Assembly: GCA_964404895.1 (NCBI GenBank)
Contig: CAYOLV010000001.1
Coordinates: 124,001 to 188,000, forward strand
Direction of reading: 5' to 3'
DNA length: 64,000 bases
Source of the DNA: JBGSUZ01 sp964404895
Lineage (GTDB): Bacteria; Bacillota; Clostridia; Peptostreptococcales; Acidaminobacteraceae
In this document: piece after piece, positions 58,696 to 64,000 of the stretch
Layout of the letters: every line of letters begins with the position of its first letter
How positions within the stretch are numbered: position 1 is the stretch's first letter
Notes under the pieces: generated by a model
What the model was told of the DNA's origin: nothing
Databases searched by the model: none
What the model saw: only the letters and a program-made list of their open reading frames with translations
Program-made: the position numbers and the translations under genes

Positions 58696-59708
58696 GAAGA
58701 CTTGGAAAAACGGAATTAATGGTTTCGGAAATTGGCTTTGGCGGTATTCCAATCCAGCGTGTCACACAGGAAGAAACCGTTGAAATTATTAAGGCTTGCC
58801 ATGAAGCAGGGGTCAAATTTATTGATACGGCAAGGGGCTATACCAATTCTGAAGAAATGCTAGGCGTTGCCTTAAAGGACATTCGTCAAGATTTCATTGT
58901 GGCGACTAAAACCATGTCGAGAACCTATGAAGCGATGAAAAATGATATTGAAACCAGTTTGAATAACCTTCAGACGGATTACATTGACTTGTACCAGTGT
59001 CATAACATAAAGTCTCAGGATCAATACGAGATTCTGATGGACCCTGAACACGGGGGTTATAAAGCTCTTTTAGAAGCCAAGGCTGCGGGGAAAATTGGAC
59101 ATATTGGGGTGACCAGCCACAGTGCAGACTTCTTGGCATCGATTATTGAAAAAGAAGAATTTGAAAGCGTTCAATTTCCTTATAACTTATTGGAAACACA
59201 GGCAACTGAATTGTTCAACACTTGCAAGAAATTAGATATTGGCGTAATTGCCATGAAACCTGCCGCAGGGGGAGCTCTTCCGAACGTGGCCCTCAGCTTG
59301 AAATTTATATTAAACCACCCTGCTATGACAGTGGCTATTCCAGGAATGGACAGCGTGGCACAAGTAGGACTTAACGCCGCTATCGGTAGAGAAGATTTAG
59401 AATTAACAGCTTCTGAACAGACAGAAATTGAAGAAACGCGGGGCAAAATGGGCAATGCCTTCTGCCGAAGATGTGGCTACTGCTTGCCTTGTCCTGAAGG
59501 AATTGATATTCCAAGCCAATTCTTATTTGAAGGCTATCTTTCAAGATACGATTTGCCGGACTGGGCCATTTCAAGATACGATGCTCAAGCTAAGAATGCT
59601 TCTCATTGTGTGAAATGTGGAATTTGTGAAACAAGATGTCCTTATGATCTTCCAATTCGGGACATGCTTGTGAACGTTGTAGAGAAGATGGCCTCATGCA
59701 AGGGATAG
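58686..59708 (+). CDS. Aldo/keto reductase with C-terminal 4Fe-4S region
   Basis: A 340-residue oxidoreductase. The TIM-barrel part has the AKR residues Asp in FIDTARGYTNSEEMLG, Tyr in the same segment, Lys in FIVATKTM and His in DLYQCHN. The C-terminus adds a ferredoxin-like cluster region: CRRCGYCLPCPEG and CVKCGICETRCPYDLP. This clostridial-type fusion links NAD(P)H or carbonyl chemistry to Fe-S electron transfer. The start ATG overlaps the thioesterase end; the stop overlaps the next start. Substrate unknown. Confidence 0.92.
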   Translation: MRLRRLGKTELMVSEIGFGGIPIQRVTQEETVEIIKACHEAGVKFIDTARGYTNSEEMLGVALKDIRQDFIVATKTMSRTYEAMKNDIETSLNNLQTDYIDLYQCHNIKSQDQYEILMDPEHGGYKALLEAKAAGKIGHIGVTSHSADFLASIIEKEEFESVQFPYNLLETQATELFNTCKKLDIGVIAMKPAAGGALPNVALSLKFILNHPAMTVAIPGMDSVAQVGLNAAIGREDLELTASEQTEIEETRGKMGNAFCRRCGYCLPCPEGIDIPSQFLFEGYLSRYDLPDWAISRYDAQAKNASHCVKCGICETRCPYDLPIRDMLVNVVEKMASCKG

Positions 59709-60592
59709 ACATCTACCAAATACTTTGGTTTTTCATGATTTATGCTTTTCTAGGTTGGTGCATGGAAGTGGTTTATGCCGCCTTGGTTCTTGGACAGTTC
59801 GTAAACAGGGGATTTTTGAATGGTCCGGTCTGTCCGATTTATGGGTTTGGCGTTATTGGAGTCATCTTTGCCCTAAGCCCTGTTTCGGACAGTTTACTTC
59901 TCCTGTTTCTAGGGTCGGTGTTATTGACCTCCATTTTAGAATGGCTGACGGGTTTTGTTCTGGAAAAAGTATTCTCCAACAAATGGTGGGATTACTCGGA
60001 CAAACCCTTTAATTTGAACGGCTATATTTGTCTGGCTTTCTCAGTTTTATGGGGTCTGGCCTGCGTATTTGTCATTAAGTTAATGCATCCGACGGTAGTA
60101 GCTTTTGTAGATATCATGCCTAAGATGGTAGGTTGGACACTGCTGAGTGCAGCTTTGGTTGTATTCGCTTTTGATATTTCTGTAACGGTCTTTGCCGTTA
60201 TTGGATTGAACAAACGCCTTGAACAGTTGAATCTGATTGCTGGACGCCTCAAAGATATTTCAGACGAACTGGGGGAGAACATCAGCGACTACACTTTGGC
60301 TATGATTGAGAAAAATGAACAACTTAAAGAGCTGATAGGAGATCGATTGAGCGGTTACAAAGAAGGCATGGGTACGAAAGTTGAGGGCTATAAACAAGAG
60401 GCTGAAGCCAAATTGGAAGCTTATCGATTGGAAGCCGAGACTTTGTTGAATAATCAAAAAGAATTGATTACTAAGAGCCGAGTTGTACAAAAACGTTTGG
60501 TCAGAGCCTTCCCAAGACTGAGCTCCAAACGATTTGAACTGGGACTTAGCCGATTTAAAGAGGAAGTTAATAAATTAAGGAAAATAAATTAA
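59696..60592 (+). CDS. Membrane protein of the putative ABC transporter type IV (CmpB-like, PF06541) family
   Basis: A 298-residue protein with about five N-terminal membrane helices and a long C-terminal coiled coil (about 170-290, rich in Glu/Lys). The family signature is FFMIYAFLGWCMEVVYAAL, NRGFLNGPVCPIYGFGVIGV and LTGFVLEKVFSNKWWDYSDKPFNLNGYICLAFSVLWGL. Despite the family name, no ATPase partner is present and transport is unproven. ATG 59696 overlaps the preceding reductase by 13 bases. Confidence 0.85.
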   Translation: MQGIDIYQILWFFMIYAFLGWCMEVVYAALVLGQFVNRGFLNGPVCPIYGFGVIGVIFALSPVSDSLLLLFLGSVLLTSILEWLTGFVLEKVFSNKWWDYSDKPFNLNGYICLAFSVLWGLACVFVIKLMHPTVVAFVDIMPKMVGWTLLSAALVVFAFDISVTVFAVIGLNKRLEQLNLIAGRLKDISDELGENISDYTLAMIEKNEQLKELIGDRLSGYKEGMGTKVEGYKQEAEAKLEAYRLEAETLLNNQKELITKSRVVQKRLVRAFPRLSSKRFELGLSRFKEEVNKLRKIN

Positions 60593-60625
60593 AAAAAGCG
60601 GCTGATTAATCAGTCGCTTTTTTTA
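60591..60625. terminator. Bidirectional terminator overlapping the GerMN stop codon
   Basis: AGCG-CTGATTAATCAG-CGCT forms a symmetrical stem (60597-60618), flanked by seven As and seven Ts. It ends the plus-strand operon, and the 3' end of the convergent gene is embedded in it. Confidence 0.85.
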
Positions 60626-61985
60626 CATTAATGTAGATTGGCGCTTTATAAGGTTCCTTAATCGGAATTGTGTTTAATACTTCTGCAGGTTGACCGTTTA
60701 GTGTGAATAGAATTTCTTCTGCTAAACCTGAGCGACTGATGTTCAGTGCAAGGGTGTCTAGCATCATTTGTGTCAGTTTAGGGTCAGAACCGTATAAGGT
60801 ACCTGCAATTTTCAGATCTATAGTCACTTTCTTTGGTGCGGCTGGGTCTTGTACTGCGCTTAAAGTCACATTAGCTGGAACTGGCGAGAAGGTTTGTTTA
60901 TTTTTTAAGTTAGGATCTTGGTTTGAAAAACTGGTCAAGAGCTCTTGGATATTGGTAAATGTATGAGGGGTAGGCACAAACATGAAGGTGTTCCCCACTG
61001 CGGTCAGTTGATAAATCTCTGGCTGAAGAGCTGTTTTTACAATAGGTGCAGCTGTGTCTACATTGATGAAGTTAGCATCTGCGGGTTTATTGTTGACGAA
61101 CAGTTTGATTTCTTTTAGATACTCCAGGCTAAAATAAGTTTTACTAATAATAGTTGTCATTTGAGCAGGGGTCAGACCGTTGGCTTTGGCGGTTTCAACA
61201 TCTGCACTGTTAAAGTAGAGGCTGAGGGTACTGCCGCTGAATTTGATGGTCTTCACTCTTGGAATCAGTTGTCCTGTTTTAAGTGCGGCATTTTCTGTTT
61301 GACCTGCGTATAAGAAGTTGGCTATTTTTCTAAGTACTTTGCTGTTGTTAAAGGTCTCGGTCGCTGGAATAAAGTTGCTCTTGTCTGCCGTCGGGTATAA
61401 AACTGTAACAGGAATTAGTTTGCCAAAACCTGTGCCCGTATATGGCGCATAAGTGGCTTTTTTAATCCAAGTGACTGACAGTGAAGGGGCTGGACTAGAC
61501 TGGGTCAATTCAGACTTAGAATTGATTTTCAGTGTGTAGTGGCCATCTGCGAGTTGAGTCAGGGTATTCATGGCAACAGTCAGTGGAAGACTTGTGATAT
61601 TGGTGCCCGAAAGGGTTCCTATTTTCACGGCTGTTGGAGGAACTGCAAGGGTTTGAACTTCACCCGTTAATGTATTTGTCCACTCAAAGGTTAGCTTCTC
61701 AATGACGTCTGTTTGAAGGTCAGAAAGTTTTTCATCGCCTGAGAGGGTTAGGTTGAGCTGGTTTGGATTATAAAGATAAGACTCTCCGTCATATTTGAGT
61801 TCATAAGGACTTTCTTTGATAGTTTCCTCAATTGCGGTCTGTTGCTTCTCGGTTTCCTTTTTTTCTTCGATGACTTTATATTTTTCCCATGAAACGTCGA
61901 CTTGCAACGCCTTCATGTCAATAGGCATAACGGTCAGGGTGTAGATCATGATTAGAAAGAGCAAGGTGTTGATGATATATTTCAT
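60606..61985 (-). CDS. Exported protein with GerMN domains
   Basis: A 459-residue protein with an N-terminal membrane anchor (IINTLLFLIMIYTLTVMPI). The GerMN fold is recognised at about 195-310 (VTVLYPTADKSNFIPATETFNN...KIANFLYAGQ...LIPRVKTIKFSGSTLSLYFNSA) and probably again at about 335-445 (FMFVPTPHTFTNIQELLTSF, then MMLDTLALNISRSGLAEEILFTLNGQPAEV). In GerM and lipoproteins such domains act at the envelope, for example in spore germination or sporulation. The 60-190 region is beta-rich and unrecognised. ATG follows TAGGAGGG. Confidence 0.75.
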   Translation of the reverse strand: MKYIINTLLFLIMIYTLTVMPIDMKALQVDVSWEKYKVIEEKKETEKQQTAIEETIKESPYELKYDGESYLYNPNQLNLTLSGDEKLSDLQTDVIEKLTFEWTNTLTGEVQTLAVPPTAVKIGTLSGTNITSLPLTVAMNTLTQLADGHYTLKINSKSELTQSSPAPSLSVTWIKKATYAPYTGTGFGKLIPVTVLYPTADKSNFIPATETFNNSKVLRKIANFLYAGQTENAALKTGQLIPRVKTIKFSGSTLSLYFNSADVETAKANGLTPAQMTTIISKTYFSLEYLKEIKLFVNNKPADANFINVDTAAPIVKTALQPEIYQLTAVGNTFMFVPTPHTFTNIQELLTSFSNQDPNLKNKQTFSPVPANVTLSAVQDPAAPKKVTIDLKIAGTLYGSDPKLTQMMLDTLALNISRSGLAEEILFTLNGQPAEVLNTIPIKEPYKAPIYINVKKATD

Positions 61986-62076
61986 AAAATTCCCTCCTAA
62001 AGGGTATTAATGGACAGTATTCAATTCATTATAAAATAAAAACTCTATTAATGCTACTTAAAACTGGTATATTGAC

Positions 62077-62105
62077 TTGATTTGTCATCAAATATCGGAT
62101 AAAAT
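62077..62105 (+). promoter_or_regulatory. Promoter of the RNA methyltransferase gene
   Basis: TTGATT (62077-62082) and TAAAAT (62100-62105) with a 17-base spacer, about 95 bases before the GTG start. Confidence 0.55.
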
Positions 62106-62200
62106 TTCTAGGTTATTCAAAGTAATATTTATGGGAATAAATAGATTAAAAGGCGCCTAGTGGATGGTGCGGTGTTACGTGTATATAGGAGGGATTTATT

Positions 62201-63565
62201 GTGTCTGTAGAAAAGGACCAAATTGTGCAAGTGGAAATTACAGATCTTGGAGAAAGTGGCGAAGGCATTGGGCGTTTCGAAGGGATGACTATCTTTGTCA
62301 ACGGCGGGATTATTGGCGATACGGTTAAGGTGAAGATTCAAACAGTGAAAAAGAATTACGCCATGGGAAAAGTCGTTAAAATGATGAAAGAGTCTCCGTT
62401 TAGAGTGGAACCTGCTTGCCCATACTTTAGAAAATGTGGCGGCTGTCAAATTATGAACATGGATTATAATTTGGGGCAGTTGGGTTATAAAGAAAAAGTG
62501 GTAAAGGATGCTATTGCTAGAATTGGTGGATTTACAAATGTGGAAGTTCAACCTATTATTGGCATGGACAATCCTTTGAGATATAGAAACAAGGGTCAGT
62601 ACCCTGTATCAGCTGGTAAAAATGGAACTGAAATTGGTTTCTTTGAGAAGGCTTCTCATAAAGTGGTAGATATTCAGGATTGCCTTTTGCAAAATGAGAA
62701 GCACAAAATGATTAATCAGGTGATTAGAGATTTTGTCAGCGAATTCAAACTTAAAATATACGATGAAAAAGATCATAAAGGCTTGCTCCGTCATGTCATG
62801 ATTCGCCACAGTGAAGCATTGGGCGGGTACATGGTGGTGCTTGTGGTGAATGGCCTTGAGATTCCGAAAGAATCAATTTTGCGCGATCGATTATTGGAAG
62901 CGGTTCCTGAAATCAAATCTTTGATCTTTAACGAAAACACGACCAAAGGGAACCGTGTCCTTGGGTTCAAGAATAGAGTGATTGCAGGTTCTGAGACGAT
63001 TGAAGATCAAATTGGCAAACTCAAGTTTGAAATTAGCCCTTTGTCGTTCTTCCAAGTGAACCCTACTCAAACGGAGATCCTTTACGGAAAAGCCTTAGAG
63101 TTTGCTGACCTTAAAGGTGAAGAGACAGTCTTTGACATTTACTGCGGGATTGGAACGATTTCACTATTCCTTGCTGAAAAGGCTAAAAAAGTCGTGGGTG
63201 TGGAAGTGATTGCTGAGTCTATTGAAGACGCTAAGGCCAATGCCCTCCGAAATGGCTATGACAACTGTGAATTTTTCACGGGCAAAGCGGAAGAAGTGTT
63301 GCCTAAATTATATGAAGAAGGCTATAAGGCTGACGTAGTGGTGGTTGATCCGCCAAGAAAAGGCTGTGAACCGGAACTTTTGGCGACTATTTTAGAGTTG
63401 AGCCCAGAGAAAATTGTCTACGTCTCTTGTAAGCCATCTACTTTGGCCAGAGATTTAAAAATTCTGTGCGATGGTGGGGCTTATGAGGTTGTAAAGGTTC
63501 AACCAGTGGATCAGTTTCCTATGACGAGTCATGTGGAGTGCGTGGTTAAGCTTGAAAAGCGGTAG
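62201..63565 (+). CDS. rlmD: 23S rRNA (uracil-5-)-methyltransferase, RlmD/RlmCD type
   Basis: SAM-dependent enzyme of 454 residues that makes 5-methyluridine in 23S rRNA. An N-terminal TRAM domain (EITDLGESGEGIGRFEGMTIFVNGGIIGDTVKVKI) is followed by Fe-S cysteines in CPYFRKCGGCQ. The methyltransferase fold has FDIYCGIGTISLFLA, VVVDPPRKGC and the catalytic Cys loop VYVSCKPSTLARDL. The exact target uridine cannot be read from sequence. The GTG start follows ATAGGAGGG. A terminator follows. Confidence 0.93.
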   Translation: MSVEKDQIVQVEITDLGESGEGIGRFEGMTIFVNGGIIGDTVKVKIQTVKKNYAMGKVVKMMKESPFRVEPACPYFRKCGGCQIMNMDYNLGQLGYKEKVVKDAIARIGGFTNVEVQPIIGMDNPLRYRNKGQYPVSAGKNGTEIGFFEKASHKVVDIQDCLLQNEKHKMINQVIRDFVSEFKLKIYDEKDHKGLLRHVMIRHSEALGGYMVVLVVNGLEIPKESILRDRLLEAVPEIKSLIFNENTTKGNRVLGFKNRVIAGSETIEDQIGKLKFEISPLSFFQVNPTQTEILYGKALEFADLKGEETVFDIYCGIGTISLFLAEKAKKVVGVEVIAESIEDAKANALRNGYDNCEFFTGKAEEVLPKLYEEGYKADVVVVDPPRKGCEPELLATILELSPEKIVYVSCKPSTLARDLKILCDGGAYEVVKVQPVDQFPMTSHVECVVKLEKR

Positions 63566-63593
63566 AAGAAAGGAATATCAATATTAATATTTT

Positions 63594-63632
63594 AAGCCAC
63601 TGAGTGCATAGATGACATTCAGTGGCTTTTTA
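63594..63632 (+). terminator. Terminator after the methyltransferase gene
   Basis: AAGCCACTGA (63594-63603) pairs with TCAGTGGCTT (63619-63628), followed by Ts. Confidence 0.88.
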
Positions 63633-63689
63633 TTTTAGAGAATCTATTGTATTATAATTCACCACACTGTAAAAGTACTAGTTTGTAGA

Positions 63690-64000
63690 ATGGAGTTACT
63701 TTCGAGAAAGAGCAGGCGGAGGTTGTAAAACGAGTCTACAGAGAATATCTTAGCGGACAGAGTCTGATTAAGTTAAAAAGATCACTTGAAGCTGATGGAA
63801 TACTGAATGGGGCTGGTCGGTCAAAATGGAATGAAAGCAATATTAAGCAGATCTTAAAGAATGAGAAGTACATTGGAGATGCGCTCCTTCAGAAGACATA
63901 TACAGTCGATATTTTATAAAAGAGACGTGAGGTGAACAACGGTCAAGTTCCTAAGTATTATGTAGAAAATAGCCATGAAGGCATAATTCCAAGAGATGTC
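63690..64000 (+). pseudogene. Broken serine recombinase, internal fragment
   Basis: The translation from 63690 reads NGVTFEKEQAEVVKRVYREY, then LSGQSLIKLKRSLEADGILN, then WNESNIKQILKNEKYIGDALLQKT. This matches the Recombinase domain of large serine site-specific recombinases. A stop precedes it and the N-terminal resolvase domain is absent. Near 63900 the frame shifts, and after DIL an in-frame TAA (63917-63919) interrupts before KRREVNNGQVPKYYVENSHEGIIPRDV, which continues to the window edge. It is a decayed mobile-element gene, perhaps marking an old integration site beside the rRNA methyltransferase gene. Confidence 0.8.

Overview
The window is AT-rich Gram-positive DNA from an anaerobic, motile, probably clostridial bacterium. 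The signs are strong AGGAGG-type ribosome sites, frequent TTG and GTG starts, SLH-domain and GerMN proteins, an FMN riboswitch ahead of a Firmicutes-type ribDE-BA-H operon, and ferredoxin-type enzymes. I cannot name a genus from sequence alone. No rRNA, tRNA or CRISPR array is visible.

Layout. 1-5.6 kb: end of a chemoreceptor, a secreted protein with three FMN-binding domains, a DHH phosphoesterase and an HD-GYP protein. 5.7-8.5 kb: an MFS transporter divergent from hgcA-hgcB, the mercury-methylation pair. hgcA appears to start at an ATG 39 bases upstream of the first uninterrupted reading frame, and an in-frame UGA followed by a SECIS-like hairpin suggests selenocysteine. 8.5-11.8 kb: DUF4003 protein and a patch of small accessory genes (membrane protein, GNAT, HIT, GyrI-like) with a phosphatase remnant. 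11.9-18.1 kb: a peptide-type ABC transporter in which both permeases are fused to M28-peptidase-like domains. 18.3-27.3 kb: small membrane and NifX-like proteins, a GNAT enzyme, a NitT/TauT-type ABC importer, an M29 aminopeptidase, an alanine/ornithine-racemase-like enzyme and a MocR regulator. 27.4-34.2 kb: a large SLH surface protein, a structured intergenic element, a YhbD-like regulator with a bactofilin, a TSUP permease and a phosphoesterase. 34.2-38.8 kb: MarR plus a heterodimeric ABC exporter.

38.9-47.8 kb is the clearest functional block. An FMN riboswitch controls ribD-ribE-ribBA-ribH. It is followed by a PplA-like flavin lipoprotein, a membrane-tailed NDH-2, a polyprenyl synthase and a UbiA prenyltransferase. 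The second set matches the core of the flavin-based extracellular electron transfer (FLEET) locus known from Listeria: NADH is oxidised by Ndh2, a demethylmenaquinone-type quinone made with DmkA/DmkB carries electrons, and surface flavoprotein passes them out. Flavin supply is encoded next door. The triple-FMN protein at 0.8-3.1 kb may be a further extracellular flavin carrier.

47.9-64 kb: transglutaminase-like protein, small conserved genes, a solute-binding-like lipoprotein, dnaE, pfkA-pyk, a thioesterase, a ferredoxin-type aldo/keto reductase, a membrane protein, a GerMN protein, an RNA uracil methyltransferase, and a broken serine recombinase at the edge. Many genes end in strong intrinsic terminators. 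Several promoters match the TTGACA-N17-TATAAT consensus, some with palindromic operators.
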